64,000 nucleotides of DNA from Streptomyces sp. NBC_00224. GTDB taxonomy: Bacteria; Actinomycetota; Actinomycetes; Streptomycetales; Streptomycetaceae. How positions within the stretch are numbered: the stretch's first letter is position 1; every line of letters starts with the position of its first letter. The notes under the pieces are model-generated. The model searched no databases and was not told where the DNA came from. It worked only from the letters and a program-made list of their open reading frames with translations. This document shows, one piece after another, positions 53,187 through 61,804 of the stretch. A program made the position numbers and the translations under genes. Location: assembly GCF_041435195.1 (NCBI RefSeq), contig NZ_CP108106.1, positions 8,817,001 to 8,881,000 of the forward strand, given 5' to 3'.

Positions 53187-53227
53187 CCGGGGACGGCGGC
53201 TAGAAGAGGCTGTGTGTCACGCTCTGC

Positions 53228-53247
53228 TTGACCTGTGGGGAGGTCAA
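53228..53247. terminator. Possible bidirectional terminator
   Basis: A 7-bp stem (53228-53234, TTGACCT, with 53241-53247) and GTGGGG loop between the convergent methyltransferase and S1-domain genes. The stem is short, so this is tentative. Confidence 0.35.
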
Positions 53248-53261
53248 CTGGCCGCGGCCTG

Positions 53262-53651
53262 TCAGAGCGAAAACGCGGACTGCAGCTCGTCGAGGGTCGG
53301 AGGTCCCGGATCGCGAACGGGCTGGCCTACGTCGGATGACCAACTGGGACGCCACCCTTCGACGAAATTCGTGAAGTCGTTCCGCAGATACCGGGCATCG
53401 GTCGGCTTCAGCCGGATCTGTTGACGGCTGTCAGCCCACCAGATTTCGAAATCGGCAACGGTGCCTTCCACCGGCCATGCCTCGCTCTCCTCCGGTAGCA
53501 GCAAGACGTCGACGAAGCCTCCGACGCTCAGGCCGATATCCACGAAGATCCCGATCGCACCAGGTCGGGGAACCTTCACCACCGTTCCCTCGAAGACCTG
53601 TCCGAAGCGCAGGTTCTTCCGAATCCGAGCCCACTCGTCATCTGTCACCAC
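53262..53651 (-). CDS. S1 RNA-binding-like (OB-fold) protein
   Basis: 129 residues from GTG 53651. WARIRKNLRFGQVFEGTVVKVPRPGAIGIFVDIG, then GGFVDVLLLP, EGTVADFEIWW and RQQIRLKP are the five strands of an S1/OB domain (G-x-V-x-x-G-x-V ... G-x-FVD-x-G ... G-(F/L)-V). The rest is a short polar tail. A small stand-alone S1 protein with no proven role. Converges on the PIMT-like gene. Confidence 0.75.
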   Translation of the reverse strand: MVTDDEWARIRKNLRFGQVFEGTVVKVPRPGAIGIFVDIGLSVGGFVDVLLLPEESEAWPVEGTVADFEIWWADSRQQIRLKPTDARYLRNDFTNFVEGWRPSWSSDVGQPVRDPGPPTLDELQSAFSL

Positions 53652-53996
53652 GAACGAATCATCGCACCCCTGGCGCTTCCTGATCTGTTCGCGCCTGACT
53701 ATGACCAGCGACCTAAGGCCGCTCGTCAGCGGCTTCGGCCGGAGGACTGACCGAGCGGTCTGGACTCCTCACCTGGCCGCAGCCGGTTCCGGCTTGTATA
53801 AGGTCCCGTCGCGGAGCATCGCGAAGGGGACGTCGGCATTGCGGAGCCACGAGAAAGGTAACTCGGGGGGCGCAGCCTCCCGTGCCGCGTGTCCCTTCGG
53901 CCTTTGACCCGTTGTATGCGACGGCGCGACCATCTGGCGCGTCACCGCGTGCGGCACGGCGAGCTTGCGTCGCATCAACGAACCGGAAGGCCTGCG
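53652..53996. other. Intergenic, no gene recognised
   Basis: 345 bp between divergent genes; holds both promoters. No recognisable protein or RNA gene. Confidence 0.4.
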
Positions 53997-54725
53997 ATGA
54001 CCGAGCAGCCCTGCGCCGAAGGTGATCACCTCCGTACCGTCGCGATGGGACTCGTGGCGGCCTTCGAGAGTCTGGGGGCCGAGCACCAGGCCCTGACGGC
54101 AGAGGAGAAGGAGACCACCGCCAAAGAGCGCCAGGGCACCGTGCGCCGCATGGTCCAGTCCATCACGGACGCGAGCCGCACGCTGGTCCACGCGGTCAAC
54201 CTGCTGGCCCAGGTCCACGGAATGCGGGCCCTGGGCATCGGCAATCAGATGGCGAAGGACGCGGATGGCCGTGCCTACAGCCCCCTCTTCGCCCTCGGCA
54301 ACCCCGACGAGTTGCTCTACGAGACGGCCTCCTGCGTCCAAGTCGTCGCACGGCGCCTGAGCGAGGCGTACCAGCCGACGAAGAAGTACCCGAGCCTGGC
54401 CACCGCCAGGAAGCCGCAGGAGATGAAAACAGTCCTGTCGAGCCTGCGTACAGCGCTCACCGGTCTGTGCGTCGAACTGACTGCCCGCAACCTGACGCAG
54501 GACGCTGCCGAATCCGATGAACCGACTGACCCTGACCTGACGGAGGGCATTGTCGAATTCGATGAGTGCATCGCCTTCCTCGATGAGCTGGAGAGCCGGA
54601 CGTGCGTCGTCCTGCCGGCCCAGGCGGCCGGGCCCACAGCCGACGACGTGACCGCGGCGATCCTCGCCAGTCCGGACATCGCCCGTGCGGCTGCCGCCGC
54701 GCTGGAGCGCGCAAGCGCCCGATGA
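53997..54725 (+). CDS. Hypothetical helical protein
   Basis: 242 residues from ATG 53997, with GGAAGG 6 nt upstream. Almost entirely alpha-helical: GLVAAFESLGAEHQALTAEE, GTVRRMVQSITDASRTLVHAVNLLAQVHGM and a C-terminal DDVTAAILASPDIARAAAAALERA. Acidic, no signal or membrane segment. No family recognised. It is followed by a hairpin. Confidence 0.72.
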   Translation: MTEQPCAEGDHLRTVAMGLVAAFESLGAEHQALTAEEKETTAKERQGTVRRMVQSITDASRTLVHAVNLLAQVHGMRALGIGNQMAKDADGRAYSPLFALGNPDELLYETASCVQVVARRLSEAYQPTKKYPSLATARKPQEMKTVLSSLRTALTGLCVELTARNLTQDAAESDEPTDPDLTEGIVEFDECIAFLDELESRTCVVLPAQAAGPTADDVTAAILASPDIARAAAAALERASAR

Positions 54726-54735
54726 CCTAATGCCT

Positions 54736-54766
54736 CGCCAGCAGTGGCGCCATGTCGCTGCTGGCG
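54736..54766 (+). terminator. Hairpin after the helical protein gene
   Basis: 9-bp perfect stem (54736-54744 with 54758-54766), extended by a T-G and two C-G pairs, 13-nt loop. It begins 11 nt after the stop codon. Confidence 0.5.
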
Positions 54767-55233
54767 GGTGCCGGAGCTCGTGCGGATTCCATGAGGTCGC
54801 GGAACTTCTTCTCGGATCCGCAAAGGTGGGCGGCTGGCTCATCCCGTACGTGCCCCACTCGTCTGCATAACGCCAGATATCCGGCAGGCGCGGACACCTG
54901 GGGGGCACTCGCCTGACAGGCCTGACGCACGTTCGGCATCCGAGATCAAAGAGGCCGGTGTGGGCACCGGACGCCGGGTGCGGGCGACGGGGGAACGTCC
55001 GCACCCGGCACACCCCACGCTAGCCGGGCCACGGCGGTGAGCTGAGCGGAAGCACGGCCCACTGACTGAAATCCACCGTCAGCGAGGGGGATGGCCGGTC
55101 CGCAGCAGCCGGGGCTGCTGCGGGGCGTGGTGGCGAGCCGCGCCGTGCCGGCCATCGTGCGGCATCCGGCCCGCAAGGGACCAACGGCCCGTAACCGGGT
55201 GCCGCGTCTAGGGGGGAGTGGGCACAGATGTGC
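54767..55233. other. Intergenic, no gene recognised
   Basis: About 470 bp between two convergent units. Frames here have no supported start and match no family. Confidence 0.4.
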
Positions 55234-55938
55234 TCACTGCTGGGTTCTGCCCCGTCGCTGGGCGTCCTGCGCGAGGAGCCGCTTGCGTTTCCACTGACGG
55301 CGCCCGCCCTTGTCGGTGATCGCGTCGGGGGTTTCCAGCAGGGGCAGGTTGCCCTGGGAGAGGCTGCTGGAGAAGGAGTTGACGCTCTTGAATCCCAGCA
55401 GTGCCGCGGCTTGCGTCGCTCCCAGGAGCTCGTTGGGGTCGCCGTCGCGGGGGACGTCGGGCAGTGCGGGTGCGGTGCGCTGGGCGCCGGTGCGCTTGCC
55501 GCGGCCGGGCCGGGTGGCCATCCAGTCCAGGAGGGTCTGCACGCGCCACCACTGTCGGAGGTAGGGGTGTTCGGGGGTGCCGAGTTCTTCGACGACGTCC
55601 GGGTCGGGGAAGTAGCCGGGGTGGTCGCGGACGAAGGTGGTGACCTGGTTGGGGTTCTTGTAGCCCAGGAACCTTGAGGAATCGGCGGCGTTCAGCAGGT
55701 CCTGCGGGTCATGGGCGGGCGGGGTGTGCTTGCGCAGTCGTGCCTGCGGCCGCTTGGTGAACCAGTCGGTGACCTGTGCGTGGTCCCAAAGGCGGGCGCG
55801 CCCGCGCATGCCGGCGATCTCGGGGAAGCCGTTTTCAGCGCGGTCGTTGTAGAGGCTGCTGATCCGTGCGGGGGTGAGGCCCTGTTCGGCCGCGATCTCG
55901 GCAGCGTCGGCCAGGCGAGGCGCGCGGCGCGAGGTCAT
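55234..55938 (-). CDS. Excisionase/MerR-like DNA-binding protein with repeated modules
   Basis: 234 residues from ATG 55938, with GGAAG 8 nt upstream. Three similar helix-turn-helix modules, each ending in a recognised-helix and a Trp-bearing segment: ADAAEIAAEQGLTPARISSLYN with ARLWDHAQVTDWF, then LLNAADSSRFLGYKNPNQVTTFV with WWRVQTLLDWM, then LLGATQAAALLGFKSVNSFSSSL with RRQWKRKRLL. The pattern is that of multi-wHTH excisionase-like regulators in Streptomyces mobile DNA. Last of a four-gene minus-strand group. Confidence 0.72.
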   Translation of the reverse strand: MTSRRAPRLADAAEIAAEQGLTPARISSLYNDRAENGFPEIAGMRGRARLWDHAQVTDWFTKRPQARLRKHTPPAHDPQDLLNAADSSRFLGYKNPNQVTTFVRDHPGYFPDPDVVEELGTPEHPYLRQWWRVQTLLDWMATRPGRGKRTGAQRTAPALPDVPRDGDPNELLGATQAAALLGFKSVNSFSSSLSQGNLPLLETPDAITDKGGRRQWKRKRLLAQDAQRRGRTQQ

Positions 55939-56061
55939 GGCACGGCTTCCGTCCGGTCGGAGGCGGGCCGGCCCGTCCGGCTCACAACTCACATAATGGC
56001 AGGAGTGAAGGTGGGGGTCCAGTGCGCTGCCCAGGTTTTCCCAGGCAGCCTCGGGAGGGCG

Positions 56062-56403
56062 CTATGGCTCGGGGATCAGGCACACACCGCGGCGGGCCGC
56101 GTCTTCGGCCATCTGCGTATAGGCCAGGGCCGCCGGCGTCATCGCCCACTCGGCCAGGGCGAGCAGCAGGATCAGCTCGTCGCGGTCCTGGTCCGCGTCG
56201 CACGGCATGCCAGCCGCCGTCGCGGTTGCCAGCAGATCACGGCCGGGCGTCTTGGCGAAGCGGGCCGTCAAGCGGTCGCGCAGGTCGGCGAAGCCCTGCT
56301 CGTACAGCCCGCTCGCTTCGCGCAGGAGCAGCTCCAGGTCCTCGCCGTGGCGGGCCGGTGCGGCTGCGGCGAGGTCGAGAATGCGCTGCGTGGTCGTCGT
56401 CAT
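56062..56403 (-). CDS. Hypothetical protein
   Basis: 113 residues from ATG 56403. Helical: TQRILDLAAAAPARHGEDLELLLREASGLY, FADLRDRLTARFAKTPG and ELILLLALAEWAMTPAALAYTQMA. No family recognised. It starts 17 nt after the PAPS-reductase-like gene and is probably in the same operon. Confidence 0.65.
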   Translation of the reverse strand: MTTTTQRILDLAAAAPARHGEDLELLLREASGLYEQGFADLRDRLTARFAKTPGRDLLATATAAGMPCDADQDRDELILLLALAEWAMTPAALAYTQMAEDAARRGVCLIPEP

Positions 56404-56420
56404 CGACAGCAGTATGCCTT

Positions 56421-57479
56421 TCACCCCGGAGTGCGGGGGATTGCGGGAGGTCGCCTGGGGGAGCAGCCGTCGCATGGCGTGTGCTGGGTGTGCCGGGCCA
56501 GGTCGGGCTGTTTGCGGGGCGTGCTGTTGAGTGCGGTGCGGACCTGCTGCTGGAGGGAGGTGAACTCTGGTCCGTCGTCCGGGCAGACGACGCCGGGTTC
56601 GGGGGCCTCGCAGGTTCGGGCGTGGCGGATGAGGTCGGTGATGCGCCAGTCGGGCCGGAAGCTGTCCCCCCGTGCTTGCTCGACTTCGGCGTACAGGTCG
56701 GCCAGCCGCGGCCGCCGGGCGACAGCCAGCAGCACGTCGCGGCGGGCAGCGAAGACGCAGAGTGAGCAGGAGCAGCGGGAGGTGCCGGACCAGTCGCCCG
56801 CGCCGGGCACCGAGTCGTAGGTCCAGCTATAGGGCACGTTCGCGTCGCTGTGCCAGGCCTTGACCGCGGCGGTCGGCCAGTCCTTGATGGGCAGCCACTC
56901 GTCCACGACGCGTGCGCCGTTGGCCTGCACGGTGCGCCAGGCCGCACGCTTCCTTCGGTCGGGCCCCTCGTCGCTGCGCAGCCCCATGACCTTGAGAATC
57001 CGCACCGGTCGGCCGAGCTCGCGCCGCAGGCGGCGGACGATCGGTGTCCAGGCGCTGGAGACCACGCTCTCCTTGGCGCTCTTGCGGCAGTACGGGCTGC
57101 CCAGGCGTGGGAAGCGCCCGTACGCCGCGATCTCGGTCAGCAGTGCGCGCGGCATCCGCGTGCCGTCGGGGCCGGCCATCGTGCGGGTGACCTCCAGGTG
57201 CCGGTCGGGAGGTAGCCCGAAGGCGGCGCTGTGCAGGGCGGCGAGCTCGGACACGCCCGGGTAGCGGGTGCCGTCGAAGACGACGGGGGGCCATTCCAGG
57301 GCGCCGAGGCTGGAGTGGTAGGAGATCACCCGGGTTTCCACCCCGGCGGCCTGGGCGGCGTCCATGAACACGGCCATCATGGCCGCGCTGTCCTTGCCGC
57401 CGGACAGCTGGGGAGCGAGCAGGTCATAGGACGAGAGATCGGGTGTGCTGGAGGGGTGGTTGACGGGGCGCGCAGGCAT
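56421..57479 (-). CDS. PAPS-reductase/DndC-like ATP pyrophosphatase
   Basis: 352 residues from ATG 57479. LLAPQLSGGKDSAAMMAVFM has the PP-loop SGGKDS at residues 26-31. Further blocks: TRVISYHSSLGALEWPPV, GSPYCRKSAKESVVSSAW, RILKVMGLRSDEGPDRR and SRCSCSLCVFAARRDVLLAVA with a C-x-C-x-x-C set that could ligate a cluster. This is the PAPS-reductase-like (PF01507) group that includes DndC and many phage-borne variants of unknown role. No dnd partners are seen. Confidence 0.8.
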   Translation of the reverse strand: MPARPVNHPSSTPDLSSYDLLAPQLSGGKDSAAMMAVFMDAAQAAGVETRVISYHSSLGALEWPPVVFDGTRYPGVSELAALHSAAFGLPPDRHLEVTRTMAGPDGTRMPRALLTEIAAYGRFPRLGSPYCRKSAKESVVSSAWTPIVRRLRRELGRPVRILKVMGLRSDEGPDRRKRAAWRTVQANGARVVDEWLPIKDWPTAAVKAWHSDANVPYSWTYDSVPGAGDWSGTSRCSCSLCVFAARRDVLLAVARRPRLADLYAEVEQARGDSFRPDWRITDLIRHARTCEAPEPGVVCPDDGPEFTSLQQQVRTALNSTPRKQPDLARHTQHTPCDGCSPRRPPAIPRTPG

Positions 57480-57535
57480 GTCGGCTCCATGGTGGCCATG
57501 GGTGGCTGGTGAGAGGGGAGGGGAAGGGCGGCGGC

Positions 57536-57664
57536 TCACATTGCTGGTGGTTGGGAGTCGGCCCGCTTGGGGTACGGCCGCACGACGGGCAGACCGATGC
57601 CGATCTCCTCCCGTTCGCGGCGGGCCCGGCCGAGCCGGAACACGAAGCGGTGTTCTGTGGACAT
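57536..57664 (-). CDS. Small basic protein, hypothetical
   Basis: 42 residues from ATG 57664, with GAGGCA about 10 nt upstream. Sequence begins MSTEHRFVFRLGRARREREE and ends in a polar PKRADSQPP tail. It lies 57 nt before the PAPS-reductase-like gene, in the same direction. Short and without homology I can name, so tentative. Confidence 0.4.
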   Translation of the reverse strand: MSTEHRFVFRLGRARREREEIGIGLPVVRPYPKRADSQPPAM

Positions 57665-57934
57665 ACGCTGTGTTGCCTCATGTCGTGTTGCGGCTGAGGG
57701 AGTCAAGTGGCGTACGAATGGGGGCTTTTCTGGGTTGGTGACGGGGGCGATCCTGTCGGAGGCCGACCCGTCCCTGGCTGGGAGGACTTGGAGGCGCGGG
57801 AGCGGGTGCTCGGGCTGCGCGAGCGGCAGCCGATCCTCGTCTCGCCGGATGGCCGGGTGGATCCTCGACTTACTGGCCCTAACAAAAGGCCGTTGATCAT
57901 GTGACTGTTGGCTTGTCGGCTCGTTGGTTTGGTC

Positions 57935-58752
57935 ATGGTGAACCGTCGGTCGCGGCCGTGGGTGGTGTCGGACGAACTGTGGTCGCTCGTCGAGCCGTTG
58001 CTGCCCGTGCCAGGTCCCAAGCAGGTCGAGGGCAGGCCTCGGGTGCCGGACCGGCAGGCGTTGTGCGGGATCCTTTTCGTCCTGCACACCGGGATCCAGT
58101 GGGAGTACCTGCCCCAGGAGCTGGGTTTCGGTTCGGGCATGACCTGCTGGCGGCGCCTGGCCGCGTGGAACGAGGCTGGTGTCTGGGACCGTCTGCACGC
58201 AGTACTGCTGCGGGAGTTGCGGTCGAAGAACCAGCTGGACTGGTCGCGGGCGGTGATCGATTCCTCCCATGTCCGGGCGGCTCGGCGGGGCCCAAAAGCG
58301 GTCCCAGCCCGGTCGACCGGGCACGGCCGGGCAGTAAACACCACCTCATCGTCGACGGCCAGGGCATCCCGCTCGCGGTCTCGCTGACCGGTGGAAATCG
58401 CAACGATGTCACGCAGTTGCTGCCCCTGCTCGACAAGATCCCGTCTGTGGCCGGCACGGTCGGACGTCCCCGGCACCGGCCCGACATGCTGTTCGCCGAC
58501 CGCGGCTACGACCACGACAAGTACCGTCGTCTGCTGTGGGCACGCGGCATCCGGCCCGTGATCGCCAGACGAGGTGAGCCGCACGGCAGCGGCCTGGGTG
58601 TTTTCCGCTGGGTCGTTGAGCGCACGATCTCCTGGCTGCACGGCTACCGCCGCCTACGGATCCGCTGGGAACGCCGCGACGACATCCACGAAGCCTTCCT
58701 CAGCCTCGCCGCCTGCCTGATCACCCACCGCCACGTCCAACGCCTTTGTTAG
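57935..58752 (+). CDS. IS5-family transposase made by -1 frameshift
   Basis: Frame A from ATG 57935 (RSRPWVVSDELWSLVEPLLP, CGILFVLHTGIQWEYLPQEL) reaches DSSHVRAARRGPKAV (first Asp box) and would stop at 58385-58387. Frame B, one base back, holds GSKHHLIVDGQGIPLAVSLT, MLFADRGYDHDKYRRLL (second Asp) and VVERTISWLHGYRRLRIRWE (Glu box) to TAG 58750-58752. The heptamer CCCAAAA at 58291-58297, phased C_CCA_AAA, lies in the overlap and is a textbook -1 site. Fusion gives the complete DDE transposase. Confidence 0.88.
58291..58297 (+). promoter_or_regulatory. Slippery heptamer C_CCA_AAA for -1 frameshifting
   Basis: In frame A the codons are GGC CCA AAA GCG; slipping one base back gives CCC AAA AGC, which is frame B. 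The site lies just before the two frames' conserved halves must be joined. Downstream GC-rich sequence could form a stimulatory structure. Confidence 0.75.
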
Positions 58753-60004
58753 CACCTCTTAGTGAGTGCCTGCGCCGCTCGGCGTTCTCGGCCAAGGCGC
58801 AGGGAACGCAGGTCACGTACGCCCCGCTTTACCGGCTGTTCTTCACGTTCCTGTGGCAGCGCGGGCTGGACTGGGACGAGGCGTCGGAGGATGACGTCGA
58901 GGACTGGGAGGACTGGCGTCGACGAGGGGCGGCGAATCCGGCGCCGGTCGACGGCGGCACGTGGGCGAAGGAGCAGGCGGCGTTGAAGCTGCTGTACGGC
59001 ATCGCGGCCCAGCGCGGTCTCGTTCCGTCGAACCCGGTGACGCTCGCCTCGCCGTCGGACGTGAAGACCTCGGACGTGAAGTGGTTGTCGCCTCGGGCCT
59101 TTCGGCTGTGGCGCAACGTCGGGCTCGGTGGCATGCTGCCGGACGGCCTGGAGGACGAGGCGTGGCGCGGTCGGTCGGCTGGCCGGGATACGGCGTACGC
59201 CGACCTGATGTACTCCAGCGGCCTGCGGCGCCGCGAGGGAGGCACCGTGCTGCTCTGCGAGCTCCCGGCGCTTGGGCGACGGAACTACTACGCGGGGCGG
59301 GTGGGCCAGGCCGTGGCCAAGCGGGCCGGCTACACCTTCTACGTCGGTCATCCGGCGCTTCAGCGTGTCGAGGGCTACCGGGTGAGCACGCGCGCCTTGG
59401 CGGTGGCCCGCGCCCGGCGGCGTGGCGTCTACGACCGGTTGCCCGGCCTGCGCATCATCCAGGGGGTCAGCCGGGCGGGCCGTGTGCAGTGGAAGGGGCG
59501 GGACGGGCGTGCGGGCGAGAGCGCGCTGGGGCGGCTGACGGCCGCTGAGCGGATGCGGTTGTTCGTCGAGGGTGAGGACGGCTTGGAGCCGGCGATGCTG
59601 TGGCTGACCGAGAGCGGGCTGCCGCTGCGGTACACGAGTTGGACGAAGGTCTTCGAGCGGGCGAGCGACCGGTGCGCGGCCGCGGGGCTCGACGTTTTCG
59701 CGACGCCGAAGATGCTGCGGCACTCCATGGCTCTGCGGACGCTGATCGCGCTGCACAACGCGCTGGACCGTCGGCTCGGGCTGACGCCCGCCGAGCGCCT
59801 GCACTACGAGGAGGTGTACGGGCAGGTCTGGCTGATGGTCAAGGACATGCTCGGGCACCGCAGCGAGCAGGTGACGCGGGACGTGTACCTGGAGCCGGTG
59901 CGTGGGCTGCAGCTGGAGTCGCTGCTCGGCGACGACGACAATCCCGTGAACGCGGAGAGGATCGCGGAGCTGGCGGCCCGTACGGGTCTGATCTTGGACG
60001 TGGC

Positions 60005-61804
60005 GTGAGCGGGCGGGGGCGCCGGGCGGCGCTGCCGCCGACGGACTACCGCAAGGCGCCGGTGCTGGATGCGGACGGCCTGGTCATCCGCCCCGTCAGC
60101 GGTGCCGGGAAGCCGCTGGGTGTGTGGGACTTCCGGGACAGCCCCGGCCCCGTCGACTTCCGGCAGGCGCTGGTGGCCGGGCTGGCCGGGCAGGGACGGG
60201 GCTGGGGCAGCCAGGACACCTACCAGACGAACGCCAGCACGCTGAGGCTGCTGTTCAAGGACGCGGCGGCGGCCGAGCCACCCGTCGCCGCGACCAGTCA
60301 GATCACGGTCGAGTGGTGGAAGCAGTGGACCGGTGACATCCACGTCCGCCGGGTCTTGGCCGCGGTCGTCCGGCGGGCGCCCGGGGTGCCAGAGGCGACC
60401 CGGGTGTTCCTGCAGACGCCGCGGCGCCGGCCGCCGGCCCGGCGAGGACGGCCGCGCAAGCAGGCGCACACCAGGGAGGAACTGCGCCGGATCAGGGACG
60501 CGGCCGCCGCGACGGTACGTGCAGGGCGGTTGCGGATCGCGGCGAACACCGCGGTCCTCCAGCGGTGGCGGGCCGGGGCGATCGAGCGCTGGGACGGCGA
60601 CTGGCCCCTCGGGGAGGTGCTGGACGTGCTGGCCCGCACCGGCGACCTTCCGCGCTACCCCAACAGTGCCGACCGCGCGGTGACCGCGTACGCGGATCGC
60701 GCGTGCGGCTTCGAGGGCAACGCCGCCTCGCTGAGCCGACTCTTTCCGACGCCGGCGGAGATCGGGGCGGCGGCCGTGCTGCTGATCGCGCACGGGGCGT
60801 GGAACCAGTCGGTGCTCAAGAAGATGGATGTGCCTACTTGGTGGCCGAACGCGGACCGCGAAGACCCCGCCGTGCACCAGGTCGACACGGATAAGGCCCG
60901 GCGCGGACGGCGCCGGCACGCGAGCAACATGCTCGTCGACGTCGGGGAGGGGTCCAGCGGCCGGGCCCTGCGGCACGTGTTGGAGCTGACCGCGCCGGCC
61001 CGGGTCACCCTGGAGGCGCTGGGCCGGCCCGCGACGAAGCTGCTGGTCGGCCACCGCGGCTTGGGTGGAGCTGAGAATCTGCGGGACCACGAGGTCGGCA
61101 AGGCCCTGGAGGGCGCGATCCGGCGCTGGCAGCAGCAGGTCCGCGACGGCGGCGTCGACCTGCCCGCTCGGGTGCACGCCCAGGCGCTGCGCCACAGCGC
61201 GCAGGCGCACCACGGCCGTGCCCGCAACAACACCCAGGCCACCCACGAGCGGGATTACCAGCTGGAGGACGAGGACGTCCGTACCGCCTCGCGCGGCGCG
61301 GTGGAGCTCGGACTGGCCCAGGCTCTGGCCTCCGCCCGGCAGACGGTCGCCATGCGCCTGGTCGAGGAGGTCGACGCCGCTGGCGAGGTGAGCGCCGAGC
61401 TCGTGGCCAAGGAGGCCGGGATCGACCTGGAGGTGGCGCGCCGGATCCTGGCCGGCCGGCTGCGCACCCCGGTCGCCTCATGCGCGGACTTCCTCAACTC
61501 CGACCACACCACGGCCGGGATGCCGTGCGCGGTGTCGTTCCTGCTGTGTTTCGCCTGCCGCAACGCGGTGGCCACCGGCCGCGACCTGCCCCGCATCGCC
61601 TACCTGCACCAGGCGCTGGAGTCCCTGCGCTCGGCCGTGACGCCGACGGTGTGGGCCGCGGACTGGGCGACACACCACGCGCGGATTGGCGACTTCCTCA
61701 CCACCTACACCACCACCGACGCGCGGCCCCAGCTGGTCGCCGCCGTGGCCGACAGCGAGCGGGAGCTGATCCACGCGATGCTGGAACGGAGGCTCGACCC
61801 GTGA
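60005..61804 (+). CDS. Tyrosine-recombinase-like protein, second of three
   Basis: 599 residues from GTG 60005, overlapping the first recombinase's stop by 4 nt. N-terminal core-binding-like part (WDFRDSPGPVDFRQALVAG, STLRLLFKDAA); catalytic part with LFPTPAEIGAAAVLLIAHGAWNQSVLKKMDV, HAQALRHSAQAHHGRARNNTQATHERDYQ (Arg, His and Tyr region). The first Arg box is weak. C-terminal ~170 residues hold CFACRNAV and helical segments. Middle member of RIT/Tn554-like trios often departs from the canonical catalytic set. Confidence 0.78.
   Translation: MSGRGRRAALPPTDYRKAPVLDADGLVIRPVSGAGKPLGVWDFRDSPGPVDFRQALVAGLAGQGRGWGSQDTYQTNASTLRLLFKDAAAAEPPVAATSQITVEWWKQWTGDIHVRRVLAAVVRRAPGVPEATRVFLQTPRRRPPARRGRPRKQAHTREELRRIRDAAAATVRAGRLRIAANTAVLQRWRAGAIERWDGDWPLGEVLDVLARTGDLPRYPNSADRAVTAYADRACGFEGNAASLSRLFPTPAEIGAAAVLLIAHGAWNQSVLKKMDVPTWWPNADREDPAVHQVDTDKARRGRRRHASNMLVDVGEGSSGRALRHVLELTAPARVTLEALGRPATKLLVGHRGLGGAENLRDHEVGKALEGAIRRWQQQVRDGGVDLPARVHAQALRHSAQAHHGRARNNTQATHERDYQLEDEDVRTASRGAVELGLAQALASARQTVAMRLVEEVDAAGEVSAELVAKEAGIDLEVARRILAGRLRTPVASCADFLNSDHTTAGMPCAVSFLLCFACRNAVATGRDLPRIAYLHQALESLRSAVTPTVWAADWATHHARIGDFLTTYTTTDARPQLVAAVADSERELIHAMLERRLDP

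Larger units (their letters stand above)
57873..58758 (+). mobile_element. Complete IS5-family insertion sequence, 886 bp
   Basis: Ends show imperfect inverted repeats: CTGGCCCTAACAAAAGGCC at the left and, reversed, GAGGTGCTAACAAAGGC at the right. The trinucleotide TTA flanks both sides (57870-57872 and 58759-58761) as a target duplication, usual for the IS427/IS1031-type branch of IS5. It carries one transposase in two overlapping frames. The insertion splits a tyrosine recombinase gene exactly in frame. Confidence 0.9.
57707..60008 (+). pseudogene. Tyrosine recombinase, first of three, split by an IS
   Basis: Start GTG 57707 follows GAGGGAG. It reads MAYEWGLFWVGDGGDPVGG-type sequence to VDPRL, is cut at 57872 by the IS, and resumes in frame at 58759-58762 (LSECLRRSAFSAKAQ). 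Joining the two parts gives 471 codons with no stop. Later blocks: TYAPLYRLFFTFLWQRGLDWDE, YADLMYSSGLRRREGGTVLL (first Arg box), TPKMLRHSMALRTLI (second Arg), and MLGHRSEQVTRDVYLEP (His box and Tyr). The 3' part alone could start at 58746 but would lack the N-terminal ~55 residues. Confidence 0.85.

Noticed and set aside
59804..61246. 480-codon minus-strand frame opposite the second recombinase
   Set aside because: Pro/Arg/Gln-rich shadow; the plus-strand recombinase has overlapping start and stop codons with its neighbours.
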